Below, piece by piece: positions 36,561-47,520 of a stretch of 64,000 bases of DNA. The notes beneath the pieces are model-generated. The model searched no databases. It was not told the DNA's origin and saw only the letters and a program-made list of their open reading frames with translations. Positions within the stretch are counted from its first letter, which is position 1. Every line of letters starts with the position of its first letter. The translations under genes were made by a program, and so were the position numbers. Source of the DNA: Flaccisagitta enflata (lineage: Eukaryota > Chaetognatha > Sagittoidea > Aphragmophora). The stretch covers positions 14,756,001 through 14,820,000 of the forward strand of contig OZ231126.1 in NCBI GenBank assembly GCA_965153355.1, read 5' to 3'.

Positions 36561-39534
36561 GGAGGTGAGGGGGGCTCTTGGGGGGGTGGACGCCACACTT
36601 AGGGGGTGTGGGTATGTTGGGGGGGACGAGGTCAGGGGGAAGCTTAGAGAGCGCGCCAGGGATGGGGGCTGTTCCCTCTCCCTCCTCTTCCATAATGTGA
36701 GGAGTGCGCGGGGGCCTGGGATGGAGTTGTTTGAGGCGGAGCTGAGGAGGTGGGGGGTCCAATGGGATGTGGTGGGGTTGGCTGAGACTTGGTTGGATGG
36801 GGAGAGTGAGAAGGGGGTGGCGGTTCAGGGTTACGGGGCGGTGTTTGCATCAAGGGGGAGCAAGAGGGGTGGGGGGGTGGCTCTACTTTTGAGGGATGGA
36901 CTCACGTACAGGGAGAGGCCTGACCTGGGGACTTTTACTGAGGGGGTTTTTGAGTCTCTGTTTGTGGAGATTGTTAGGGGAGGGGGATGTAGGAATGACA
37001 TAATTGGGGTGGTCTATAGGTCCCCAGGGGGAGACCTGGGGGTGTTTAATGATGAGATGGCCAGGGTGCTGACTAGACTCCGGGGGACGGACGCTTACAT
37101 AATGGGTGATTTCAATGTTGACTTGTTGAGGACTGGCACCCATGAGCCAATGTCAGACTTCATGGGGGGATTCTCATCAGGGGGTTTCTACCCCCTGATA
37201 TCTCTCCCCGCAAGGCTGACAGACACTACTGCGACATTGATAGATAACATATGGACCAATAACTTGGGGGTGGGTATTGGGAGTGGGTTGGTGACGGTCA
37301 GGGTGTCGGACCACCTCCCTGTGTTTGCGTTTGTTGGGGGAGGTGGGCCAATAGAGGGGCAGGGGAGTGGGGGGGTGGGAGGTAGGAGGCGGCTGGTGAA
37401 TGAGGGTCGCATTGGCCGGTTTGCTGAGGAGTTGGAGGGGTGGGCTTTTGATGTGGAGGGGGCCCTGGGAGTTGAGGGGAATGTTGCGCGTTTTCGGAAT
37501 GCCTTCAGGGATCTGTATGACGCGCGTTTCCCATGGGTTGAGGACAAGAGGAACCGGAGGTACATTGAGAAGCCCTGGCTCAATGACGCCGAGTTCAAGG
37601 GGCTGGTCAGGGAGAAGGGTGAGCTGTACTCCAGGAAGCTGAGGGGGTTGCTAGATGAGGAGGGTGGGCGTAGACTGGTTGAAGTAAACAGGACAGTGGG
37701 GAACATGAGGCAGCGCCTGAAGAGGGCTTACTTCAACCAGAGGCTGGGTGAGATAGGTGGGGACCTGAGGGCCACCTGGGAGGTTTTGGGGGAGGTTTTA
37801 AGGGGTAGGAAGGGTCAGGGTAAGGGGGCGCCGTGTCGCTACTTCCTGAAGGAGGGGGTGCCGGTGACAGACGGGGCGAGGATAGCGGAGGGGTTCTGTG
37901 ATTTTTATTGCCAGGTGGGGCCGGGGCTGGCGTCTAGGATAGGCAGGGAACGGGATGGGGCCTTCCTGGAGTACATGGGGGAGAGGGTTGAGGAGTCCCT
38001 CATCTGGAGCCCCACGACTCCATTTGAGGTGGAGGAGCTGTGTAGGTCTCTGGCTCCGAGGAAGGGGATGGGGTGGGATGGGGTGTCGCCGCGGGTGATT
38101 AGGGGGGTTGCGAGGGAGCTCTCTGGCTCCTTGTCGAGGCTCTTCAACTGCTGCATGCGGGGTGGTTTCTATCCTGCTTGCTTCAAGGTTGCAAGGGTGG
38201 TCCTGGTTTTCAAGGGAGGGGACCCCACTGAGTTCTCGAACTATCGCCCGGTTTCGGTCCTGCCTGTACTCTCTCAGCTCTTTGAGAGGGTGTTGCAGAA
38301 GAGGCTGGTGGCCTTCTTCGACAGGCACCGGGTGATCGTCCCGGGGCAGTATGGGTTCAGGGCTGGTCATTCCACGTCCATGGCTGTATTGGACATGGTG
38401 GAGAGGGTAAGGGGGGCATGGGAGAAAGGGGACGTCTCTCTTGGGGTTTTCATAGACCTCAAGAAGGCGTTCGACACAGTGGACCATCAGCTTCTCCTTG
38501 GGAAGCTGGAGCATTATGGAGTGAGGGGGCAGACTCTGGAGCTCCTCCGGAGTTACCTGGAGGGGAGGGCCCAGTATGTTCAGTATGGGGGTTTTGAGTC
38601 AGAAAGGGGTCAGGTTGAGTGTGGAGTCCCTCAAGGATCAGTGTTAGGCCCTCTGTTCTTCTTGATCTATGTCAACGACATGGCAAGAGCATGCAGGGGC
38701 CATGATCTGGTCCTTTTTGCGGATGACACAAATATTTTTGCCCAGGGGAGGGACCCTGCTGAGCTTTTTGGGTTGGTGAATGGGGGTTTGGGTGAGCTCA
38801 GCAGATGGTTTAGGTGCAACAGACTTACTCTGAACTTGAAAAAGACTGAGTTTGTCTACTTTGGCGGACCTGGGGCCAGGGGGCACCTACCGGAAAGGCT
38901 GGGGCTGGAGTTTGGAGGTGAGAGGGTGGTACAGGTGGATGGGTCTTGTTTTCTAGGGGTGTGGGTGGATGGGGGCTTGAGGTGGTCGGGGCAGATAGAG
39001 CAGGTCCGGACGAAGGTTGCCCGGCTGCTGGGGGTGCTTGGTAGGGCGGGGGAGGTTTTGAGTAGTGGGTCCCTTCTCTCGCTCTATAATGCGTTGGTCC
39101 TCCCACACCTGCAGTACTGCCTTATGGTGTGGGGAGATTTCAAGGGTGGGCGGAATCTGACAGTGGGGGGGGCTCTTCTTAGGTACCAGAAGAGATTTGC
39201 TGGCCTGGTTGCTGGAAAGAGGGGGCGGTACCATGCAGACCCGCCCCTGGCTCAGCATGGCATGCTCAAGGTGGAGGACCTGTACAGGCAACAGCTCCGG
39301 GTCCACGCCTGGTGCTTCTGGAGGGGCAGGCTCCAAGAGAACCAGGCAGCTATGCTGGGCAGGATTGATGGGGTGCATGGGTATGGGACGAGGGCTGCAA
39401 GGGGGGGGCTTTATCTTTCGACCAGGGACCATAGGTCAGTGGGGTACAGGGTGCTGAAGGAGTGGGCGGCTTTGGGGGAGGATCACAGGGGGTTTGTTTG
39501 TTTGTTATCCAACGTAGAAGATCGAGTTGACTAA
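36556..39534 (+). CDS. Retrotransposon ORF2: AP endonuclease and reverse transcriptase
   Basis: About 990 codons without interruption. The endonuclease part has HNVRS, AETWLD (catalytic Glu), GVVYRSPGG, MGDFNVDLL, LIDNIWTN and VSDHLP, so all active-site blocks look intact. The reverse transcriptase part has NYRPVSVLP, GQYGFRAGHST, GVFIDLKKAFDTVDH (first Asp), GVPQGSVLGPLFFLIYVND and LFADDTN (catalytic pair, near 38715-38727). The C-terminus has LPHLQYCLMVWG and LLRYQKRFAGLVAG, usual in CR1/L2 proteins. No RNase H is seen. The enzyme nicks the target and copies element RNA into DNA at the break. Intact motifs suggest a young copy. The first usable start may be the GTG at 36565 if it is not translated from the leader. 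Confidence 0.97.
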   Translation, partial: GEEVRGALGGVDATLRGCGYVGGDEVRGKLRERARDGGCSLSLLFHNVRSARGPGMELFEAELRRWGVQWDVVGLAETWLDGESEKGVAVQGYGAVFASRGSKRGGGVALLLRDGLTYRERPDLGTFTEGVFESLFVEIVRGGGCRNDIIGVVYRSPGGDLGVFNDEMARVLTRLRGTDAYIMGDFNVDLLRTGTHEPMSDFMGGFSSGGFYPLISLPARLTDTTATLIDNIWTNNLGVGIGSGLVTVRVSDHLPVFAFVGGGGPIEGQGSGGVGGRRRLVNEGRIGRFAEELEGWAFDVEGALGVEGNVARFRNAFRDLYDARFPWVEDKRNRRYIEKPWLNDAEFKGLVREKGELYSRKLRGLLDEEGGRRLVEVNRTVGNMRQRLKRAYFNQRLGEIGGDLRATWEVLGEVLRGRKGQGKGAPCRYFLKEGVPVTDGARIAEGFCDFYCQVGPGLASRIGRERDGAFLEYMGERVEESLIWSPTTPFEVEELCRSLAPRKGMGWDGVSPRVIRGVARELSGSLSRLFNCCMRGGFYPACFKVARVVLVFKGGDPTEFSNYRPVSVLPVLSQLFERVLQKRLVAFFDRHRVIVPGQYGFRAGHSTSMAVLDMVERVRGAWEKGDVSLGVFIDLKKAFDTVDHQLLLGKLEHYGVRGQTLELLRSYLEGRAQYVQYGGFESERGQVECGVPQGSVLGPLFFLIYVNDMARACRGHDLVLFADDTNIFAQGRDPAELFGLVNGGLGELSRWFRCNRLTLNLKKTEFVYFGGPGARGHLPERLGLEFGGERVVQVDGSCFLGVWVDGGLRWSGQIEQVRTKVARLLGVLGRAGEVLSSGSLLSLYNALVLPHLQYCLMVWGDFKGGRNLTVGGALLRYQKRFAGLVAGKRGRYHADPPLAQHGMLKVEDLYRQQLRVHAWCFWRGRLQENQAAMLGRIDGVHGYGTRAARGGLYLSTRDHRSVGYRVLKEWAALGEDHRGFVCLLSNVEDRVD

Positions 39535-41732
39535 ATAAAATCGTCCAGAGAAGAGAGAGAGTCAGAAAGGGAAATGTGGCCCGGAGAGTCCGAGTTGAAG
39601 GATGAGGATGAAGGAATCGAGAGAGTTGAGAAAAGCGAGTGAGAAGAAGAACCGCCCGGCGAAGGTGGTGGGGCCGGAGGTGGCCGGCCGTTAGGATGGA
39701 TTGACGGCGGCTATAAATTACGCCCACGAGTTTCAACTGGCACTGTCTATGAGCGTCTAGCTGACTGACGACTTGTGGTGAAAGAAAGTTGGCCGATTGG
39801 AAAATAGGAAGGCGATCGTCTCGTTTATTCCATAAAAATTTCAACAACTGAAGAGAGGGGATAAAATGAAAGGGAAAGTGGGCGTTAATGGTGATCAGCA
39901 AACGCAAAAGATAACATGAAATCGAGACAGGACACAATAAAGGACAGAAACAGCACATGACAACATGTTCATCTTCTTCAGAGCCCATGCCACCTGATAA
40001 TACCTGCCCCTGCCCCGGCCCATCCCATTAAATTCATCCATATCATCCCCATAGTAAGCTGATCGGGCAAACGATAAAACCATACTAAAATCCATCGATA
40101 AAATGCAAAATGCAAAAGACAAAAATAACAGACCGGAAGACAAGATAAAAACAACGTTACTAAAAGCAAAGACGCGTCTATAAAACTTACTTTTAGGCCC
40201 ACTTTCGTTGGTTTCAACCCACAGTCTGTCGATGTCAAACTAACGTTAATTGTCCGTTCATAAGTTTATCTGCAATAAAAAGATGAGAGATTATTGAAAT
40301 TAGTAAATTCCAAGGGCACATTCAATCAATCACGAAAAATCAATCAATCACTTTAGGAAGCACATTAAATAAAAATAAAAACAATCGATCCAAAATTGGA
40401 TGACACGAAACGAGTTACGTATGTTTGTTTACGTAATAAAAACAAATGGCATAAAATACAAGGCGCAACCATATGGTTACCCATCTAGCTTTATATAAAA
40501 ATGCGAGAAACAAAAGACACCGGCATTGAATAATAAGAAAGAAGAAAATCAAAAGCACGCAAAAGAAACAAAAGCACACATACTTAATAGACGGACGGAC
40601 ATACATTTCTAACATTCTGCCCCATATTTTTGGAATTTCACTAATTTCAAAACTGACATCTAGTTTCCGGTCGGGGAAACCTCACAAAAACCGACATTAC
40701 CTTCCTTAAAAAATTTACATAGACATGGTGCTCCTCGCCCTCCCCCGTCCACCGCCTCATATCCCCACCCCAATTATCATCAACAGATCGACGACTGCAC
40801 GAATGATGACTCCTGTCCGGAAAGGATCCACCACCAGCAAATTTTCAACGATCAACGATGACGCGGATGGAGACGAGTATGCACGAGGAGGTTGAGGCAC
40901 CCTGCCTCTGTAAAAGTTAAGGGAAAGGGGGGAAGGGAACGTGGCCTGGAGCACTCAAGCCTGGATTTGACTGAGAGGGAAACAATATAGGGGGTATACT
41001 ATCAGTAACATGTCATACGAAAGTATTCAGAAAATGACTAAAAAGACCATGTCTAAAACAAACACAACAAATGTACATGTTCCATAGGAAATCAAACAAA
41101 AACAAGACAAAATTAACAAATATTAACTATATATAAAAACGAACCCAAAGCAAAAAAAAATAGTAAGCATCATGGAACGACCACATCACCTATGCCTACC
41201 CATTACAGAGACGAGCGGGTCATTCCGGCCCAACATCTCACAATCTGTGGGCGGTAAAGGCGATGATGATATCGCCAACGGCACCGCATCGAAAGGCGTG
41301 AGGGTGGTGCAGCCGCCTGAGAATGTATCCTCCCCAAGGGGAAGATAAAAAAAGAGAAAGAATAGTGGCAGATGGATTAGTAAAGTTCTTATCGACACAG
41401 ATTCAAATTTACAACAAAACTCAACCTCAACCCTTCCCAAACCATGACACTTACGCGGGCGTTTTTCGCCAGGCCCCGGGGCGGATACGTCATTCCCACG
41501 CCCCGGTTGCGCCCCGACAATGCCGGCCTGTCCATCGGCGACGGGATGAGGATGTGATGGTGGAAGACGATCCTCAGCGAATGGTGGCGCTCTCCACGCC
41601 ATGTTCAGGTTCTTCTTCTGATTGTGTGCATCCGTTCAAAGCGCTGTCATTGAAAACCAAAGGTGAGGGATTGGAAAGTGATGAGAAAGGGGATGAGGAT
41701 GATTCAGGTGAGAAGGGGGATGAGGATAAGAA
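39535..41732. other. Intergenic downstream of the retrotransposon
   Basis: Mixed then AT-rich DNA. The minus-strand frame at 39350-39988 continues out of ORF2 antisense and is not supported. An open frame from about 41323 leads into the Lys/Glu-rich region described next. Confidence 0.4.
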
Positions 41733-42443
41733 AGGTGGGGAGGTAGAGAAGAAGAAGAAGAAAGAAGAAGAAGATGAGAAGGAGGAAGAGAAGAAGAAGA
41801 AGAAAGAGGAAGAGGAGGAAGAGAAGAAGAAGAGGAAGAAGGAGGAAGAGGAGAAGAAGAGAAGAAGAGGAAGAAAGAAGAAGAAGGAAAGAAGAAAAGG
41901 GAGAAAAAGAAGTCTAGTCCATTACCAGAGGGTTTCTTTGAAAGTTCTTCTGACAGTGATAGTGATAGTGAGGAAGAGAGAGGGCTTAAATCACAGTACC
42001 CGGGATTTGAGGATCCGCCAGAAGGGATCACCTTATGCCACGAAAGAGGTGGTTACCTCTGTGGTGGCTGTGGAGATGCTAGAAGGGTGGCTAGGATTTT
42101 GAAAGCTACAGAAAGTGTAAAATTTGACGAGGTGAAAAAGGGCACTAAAGAATGTCTGGTTTACCTGGCAAATGAGGCAAAGTTTAACGCCATAGTCAAA
42201 GGGCTTATCACCAAGGAAACTACCATGTATGATTTGCTGTGTGTTTTTAACTCCAAGGCAACACATTGGAGGCATACCCTTGACCCTTTACTTAAGCGTG
42301 TTGAGCATTTTACAAGCTTTAAAAACTTTTTATTGTTTTTTCGGACGGCCAAATGGCCAATGATCCGTGAAGAGTCTTTAGTAGAGGCGCTTAATAGTTT
42401 CCCCATGGGGCCGAGGAAGTGGATGTGGAGCAAGAGCATATAA
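41733..42443 (+). CDS. Unrecognised Lys/Glu-rich protein segment (possible exon)
   Basis: One frame stays open from about 41733 to 42443. It gives a Lys/Glu/Arg stretch, then SSPLPEGFFESSSDSDSDSEEERG, then a non-repetitive roughly 140-residue part with CHERGGYLCGGCG and KFDEVKKGTKECLVYLANEAKFN. The last segment has normal amino acid variety, unlike the repeats around it, so it may be part of a real gene. The preceding frame (41323-42102) shares the purine-rich tract but is shifted by one; a splice or frameshift could connect them. The C-terminal end runs into the 46-bp satellite at 42403. I do not recognise a family. Confidence 0.35.
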
Positions 42444-42770
42444 GTTGCCCATAGGACCGAGGAAGTGGATGTGTAGCAAGAGCATACAAGTTGCCCATGG
42501 AGCCAAGTAATTGGATGTGGAGCAAGAGCATACAAGTTGCCCATGGGGCCGAGGAAGTGGATATGGGGCAAGAGCATACAAGTTGCCCATGGGGCCGAGG
42601 AAGTGGATGTGGAGCAAGAGCATATAAGTTGCCCATAGGACCGAGGAAGTGGATGTGTAGCAAGAGCATACAAGTTGCCCATGGAGCCAAGTAATTGGAT
42701 GTGGAGCAAGAGCATACAAGTTGCCCATGGGGCCGAGGAAGTGGATATGGGGCAAGAGCATACAAGGAGC
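42403..42770. repeat. 46-bp satellite in a four-unit higher-order repeat
   Basis: Eight 46-bp units starting near 42403, 42449, 42495, 42541, 42587, 42633, 42679 and 42725. Units carry type-specific variants (ATGGGGCCGAGGAAG; ATAGGACCGAGGAAG; ATGGAGCCAAGTAATTGG; ATGGGGCC with GATATGGGGC) in the order A-B-C-D-A-B-C-D, a 184-bp higher-order repeat. The frames that run through it on both strands are repeat artefacts. Confidence 0.93.
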
Positions 42771-43398
42771 CCGGGGGTCGTGTAAACTTGCAGAGCCAAG
42801 CCAAAGGTATGGTGATTGGCGAGGTCACAAGTCGCCGAGAAATGGGGAGGCAGAGATGGGGGGGGGGGGGGAGCGAGGGAGAAGGGAAATACTATCTAGC
42901 TCATAAATATACGGACACCTTCCCATATTCATAGCAGCTAAACTTCAATAATATTGAATCAATATCCAATAAAAAAATGAAAGTAGATCAACAAACTATA
43001 ACGAAAAATCTTCCATTCAAGACCAAGCAAAGCTCAGTAGCTCAATCTGTTTTGAAATGAGAGCGTTTTGAAGAAAAAGTGTCATTTAACAAAAATCAAA
43101 TTCAAAGGTTTTCAGTTGAAATCATTAAATGACAACCTTCATAGAAAGAGATCCTAAATCCAAATAGATTGGCAAAAATCATTCTGCTTGACCTCATTAG
43201 ATCACATTTTTACCAAACATTTTGAATATTGAAAAAATTGGAGGCTGTAGTTAAACATATTGCTCTAAAATTATCTTATATCAATAGAAAACAAAAGAAA
43301 AATCAATGATTTTTTGTTGCTTACTGAGAAATAAAGGATACACTGATTTTAGTCGAAAAATCATAAACCAATCCAATAGAAACTCGTAACAGAAGTTC
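42771..43398. other. Intergenic, no gene seen
   Basis: Poly-G tract near 42858; otherwise AT-rich. Confidence 0.4.
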
Positions 43399-43749
43399 TT
43401 GATAGATCATAATACCAAAAATGAATTTATTGGGATATATATTTCATTCAGTGAGTCAGAATGCAAGTCTTTGTCCAGCTGTCCGTATATTTATGAGCTA
43501 GATGGTACTAAAGGTAAGAATGAAAGTAAAACGAAACCCGTGGGATCGATAAAGAAAAAAATACTCTTGGGCAGACGTAAAGCAGAACTCTCGATGTTGA
43601 GTTCAAATTTCGCGGAAAAGGTTGAAGCGCGAAAGTGTGAAGAGGAACGACTTCTGCGTCTATCGCACCGGACTGAGGTCAAAAGGGCTGAAGGAGAGGT
43701 GGGTTTAGACACTCTGGTGAAGGAGAATGGTGGTTGGAAACTGGACTGA
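43399..43749 (+). CDS. Unrecognised short open frame
   Basis: 117 codons with normal composition in the middle (SIKKKILLGRRKAELSMLSS, NFAEKVEARKCEEERLLRLS). A TTTCATTCAG acceptor-like site at about 43450 would allow it to be an exon. Its last about 25 codons are the first unit of a 73-bp tandem repeat, which argues for an artefactual end. No family recognised. Confidence 0.25.
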   Translation: MIDHNTKNEFIGIYISFSESECKSLSSCPYIYELDGTKGKNESKTKPVGSIKKKILLGRRKAELSMLSSNFAEKVEARKCEEERLLRLSHRTEVKRAEGEVGLDTLVKENGGWKLD

Positions 43750-44065
43750 GGTCAAAAGGGCAGAAGAAGAGGTGGGTTTGGACACTCTGGTGAAGGAGAA
43801 TGGGGGTTGGAACCTGGACTGAGGTCAAAAGGGCTGAAGGAGAGGTGGGTTGGGACACTCTGGTGAAGGAGAATGGGGGTTGGAAACTGTACCGGGGTCA
43901 GAAAGCTGAAGGGCTGAAGGAAAGGTGGGTTGGGACACTCTGGTGACACCAAATGTTTGAGGGATAGCGAGAGTTGGAAACTGGGCCGGGGTCAAAAGGG
44001 CTGAAGGAGAAACATGGGAGAGTGGTTTGAAGGGTTATTGTCACTGGGCTGAGGCTGAAGGGGCT
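43672..44065. repeat. 73-bp tandem repeat
   Basis: About five copies of ACTGAGGTCAAAAGGGCTGA followed by a GGTGGGTT...ACACTCTGGTGAAGGAGAAT block, beginning near 43672, 43745, 43818 and 43890, with a degenerate copy from about 43983. Confidence 0.85.
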
Positions 44066-44389
44066 AGGGACTAATGGCAGTGTTAAAAAAAAATCATGGT
44101 AAATGGTAATGGTTTATTCAAATATCTAAACGTGGATAATGAAGAAAACATGGTAAAAAAAGTCATGTTCATTGCAATAGAATGACATTCATCACTAACT
44201 AAAACTTTTTTGCGCCGCACTGAAGAGTTACACTGTGATGGGTTTAGTACTTAGTAGGAGGGCCGATGAAAAAAGGGTACTTTTAACTGGACTGGGGCCA
44301 AAAGGTTCAGAGGAGGAGAGCGAGGGTCTAACGCCCGGCGTCAGGAGGCCAGGGGCAAAAGTGGGTCAAATAGACGAAAGAGGTCGAAA

Positions 44390-44454
44390 ACAACAACAGC
44401 AACAACAACGAGCAACAACGAGCAATAACAACAACAACAACAACAACGAACAAT

Positions 44455-44543
<89 letters not shown>

Positions 44544-44568
44544 CGAGAGACAACAACAACAACGAGAG

Positions 44569-44614
<46 letters not shown>

Positions 44615-44745
44615 CGAGAGACAACAACAACAACGAGAGACAACAACAACAACAACGACGAGTAACAACAACAACAACGACGAGTAACAACAACAACGAC
44701 GACGAGTAACAACAACAACCAACGCTAACAACAACAACAACGAGC
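44390..44745. repeat. (CAA)n array with CGAGAGA/CGACGAG interruptions
   Basis: About 350 bp of AAC/CAA trinucleotide, interrupted at 44544, 44564, 44613 and 44633 by CGAGAGACAA and from 44655 by CGACGAGTAACAA. It gives poly-Gln/Asn on one strand and poly-Val/Leu/Cys frames on the other. Confidence 0.95.
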
Positions 44746-44856
44746 AACTTTTCTCCAGGGTATTCGACGCTCCTAATGAGGAGGGCCAATGTGATGAAAA
44801 CGGAAGAAGTTGAGAAAGGTCTTAAACTAGGATTGGCAAGAACAAGAATGAAGATG

Positions 44857-45030
<174 letters not shown>

Positions 45031-45213
45031 TGTTGGCACTATTTGTAAGTATACTATGTGTAAAGCTTATAGTAATTTGGTTAGTCCTAGTGTATAATGA
45101 TTCAAGACTAATAAAATCTAAAAGTCAAATTTTTTTTTCTCTTTAGAATAATAACTTCGTTTTTAAACATTTAAGTGTTTATAGACAGAATGAGAATATG
45201 GAGAGAGACAAAG

Positions 45214-45475
45214 GAAAACAAGGTCATTAGACCTAAGTCGCGTGTGTCGGAATTTTCGCCAAACGTCGGACAAACAGACAGGCAGGCAGACTCAAATTTT
45301 CAAAATGACCTTTGAATTAGCCAACGAGTTCTTATTGATACCCTGAAGACTTTATAATGTCTTTAAAACTTTTGAAACGCCTTTTAAAATTTATGACGGA
45401 CCGACGGACCGACGGACCGACGGACCGACGGACCGACCGACGGACCGACCGACGGACCGACTAAAAAGGCGAAAA
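45214..45475 (+). mobile_element. Diverged hairpin-ended mini-element
   Basis: AAACAAGGTCATTAGACCTA, then AGTCGCGTGTGTCGG and a body ending in a strong ACGGACCG array (45395-45460). It ends ACTAAAAAG without a clear terminal hairpin. Confidence 0.6.
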
Positions 45476-45739
45476 TCACCAAGACCGGAGCGTAAGATAT
45501 TTACGCATGGGGGGATGGGAAAAGGGTTAGGGGATGGGTTTGATGCACAGAATTGACAGAAAAAGAATCAAGCGGCAAGGAGTAGGAAGAAAAAAAAATG
45601 GGAGAAAAAAAGAAAGAAAAAAAAATGGGTCAAATTCGGTTTTGTGCGTCTTGAGGGATTTGGAAATAAAGAGGCTCGCCAGTCAAAGATGTCAGTCCAG
45701 AAGGAACCCGATGCCCACCAGGCGTACAATCAGACAGCA

Positions 45740-46470
45740 GAGAAGAAGAGGGAGAAGAAGAAGAAGGCGAAGAAGAAGAAGAAGAAGAAGAAGAAGAAGA
45801 AGAAGAAGAAGAAGAAGAAGAAGAAGAAGAAGAAGAAGAAGAAGAAGAAGAAGAAGAAGAAGAAGAAGAAGAAGAAGAAGAAGAAGAAGAAGAAGAAGAA
45901 GAAGAAGAAGAAGAAAAAGAAAAAGAAAAAGAAAAAGAAAAAGAAAAGAAGAAGAAGAAAAGAAGAAGAAGAAGAAGAAGAAGAAGAAGAAGAAGAAGAA
46001 GAAGAAGAAGAAGAAGAAGAAGAAGAAAGAAGAAGAAGAAGAAGAAGAAGAAGAAGAAGAAGAAGAAGAAGAAGAAGAAGAAGAAGAAGAAGAAGAAGAA
46101 GAAGAAGAAGAAGAAGAAGAAGAAGAGAAGAAGAAAAGAAGAAAGAAGAAGAAAAAAGAAGAAGAAGAAGAAGAAGAAGAAGAAGAAGAAGAAGGAAGAA
46201 GAGAAGAAGAAGAAGAAGAAGAAGAAGAAGAAGAAGAAGAAGAAGAAGAAGAAAAAGAAAAAGAAAAAGAAAAGAAGAAGAAAAAAGGTTAGAAGACAAG
46301 AAGAAGAAGAAGAAGAAAAGAAGAAGAAGAAGAAGAAGAAGAAAAAGAAGAAGAAGAAGAAGAAGAAGAAGAAGAAGAAGAAGAAGAAGAAAGAAAAAGA
46401 AAAAGAAAAGAAGAAGAAGAAGAAGAAGAAGAAGAAGAAGAAGAAGAAGAAGAAGAAGAAGAAGAAGAAA

Positions 46471-46501
<31 letters not shown>

Positions 46502-46640
46502 GAGAAGAAGAAGAAGAAGAAGAAGAAGAAGAAGAAGAAGAAGAAGAAGAAGAAGAAGAAGAAGAAGAAGAAGAAGAAGAAGAAGAAGAAGAAGAAGAAG
46601 ACAAAGGAGAAGAAAAAGAAAAAGAAAAAGAAAAAGAAAA
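45740..46640. repeat. (GAA)n purine-only array
   Basis: About 0.9 kb of GAA/AAG trinucleotide with AAAAGA and GGA interruptions, including AAAAAGAAAAAG blocks near 45915, 46250, 46395 and 46615. One strand is almost purely purine. All long poly-Lys, poly-Glu, poly-Phe and poly-Ser frames here are artefacts. Confidence 0.98.
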
Positions 46641-46713
46641 GAAAGAAAGAAAAAGAATGAAAGAAAAACGAAGGAACCAAGAACCTGAAGAAGAAGAAGA
46701 AGAGAAGAAGAAG

Positions 46714-46919
<206 letters not shown>

Positions 46920-46984
46920 GCTCGCTGTAGTGATAAGGTATGGAGGTCAGACAGGGGTCATAAAGATGGCACTGGGAGGCAGAA

Positions 46985-47520
46985 TGAGGTGAAAGCAGTA
47001 GAAGTGTAGTATGATGGAGTGGGTCCGAGTAAACATTGTGTGGGGCTGACTGTAGAAAGTTGGTGTAAAGAATGTAGGATGGGCTGAAGTGTTAGGCCTA
47101 CACTGTGGGCTAGTAGTAAAGTAGGAGGCAGTGGTTCTGAGTAAAAATTTGGTGGGGCTGACTATGTGAAATTGGTGTAGACTGTAGGGAATGAAGAAGT
47201 AGGATGGAGTCGATCCGAGCAAAAATTGGGAGGGGTTGACTGTGTGAAGATGGTGCAATGAATGTAGAATGGGCTGTAGTGTAAGCTAGTGGTGGAGTAG
47301 GAAGAAGTGGATCCTAGTGAACATTGGGTGGGGTTGACTGTGTGAAGTTGGTGTAATGAATGTAGGATGGGCTGTAGTGTAAGCTAGTGGTGGAGTAGGA
47401 AGAAGTGGATCTTAGTGAACATTGGGTGGGGTTGACTGTGTGAAGGATGGGCTGTAGTGTAGGATAGTAGTGGAGTGGGAAGGAGTGGATCCGAGTGAAT
47501 ATTGGGTGGGGTTGCAAGAT
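46985..47520. repeat. Degenerate roughly 100-bp minisatellite
   Basis: About five units containing AATGTAGGATGGGCTGTAGT, GCTAGTGGTGGAGTAGGAAG and GAACATTGGGTGGGGTTGAC. The best-matching pair is at about 47260-47430. The minus-strand His/Ser/Tyr frames are repeat translations. Confidence 0.85.

Larger units (their letters stand above)
34955..39545 (+). mobile_element. CR1/L2-like non-LTR retrotransposon, near full length
   Basis: A switch from AT-rich to CGG-rich sequence at about 34955 marks the likely 5' end. The element carries an esterase-type ORF1, a zinc-finger-like leader, and an endonuclease plus reverse transcriptase ORF2. The 3' end is close to 39540: ORF2 stops at 39534, is overlapped by TAAATAAAAT, and coding-strand G-richness stops soon after. 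ESTERASE-type ORF1 and the EN-RT order without RNase H are features of the CR1/L2/Jockey group. No target duplication could be read by eye. Confidence 0.88.

Noticed and set aside
35105-39988. Long minus-strand frames opposite the retrotransposon
   Set aside because: They are antisense shadows produced by the G-rich coding strand; the plus-strand frames have all the domain motifs.
45534-46680. Open frames of more than 300 codons rich in Lys, Arg, Glu, Phe or Ser
   Set aside because: All come from the GAA/GA purine tract; every frame on both strands stays open, so openness is no evidence.
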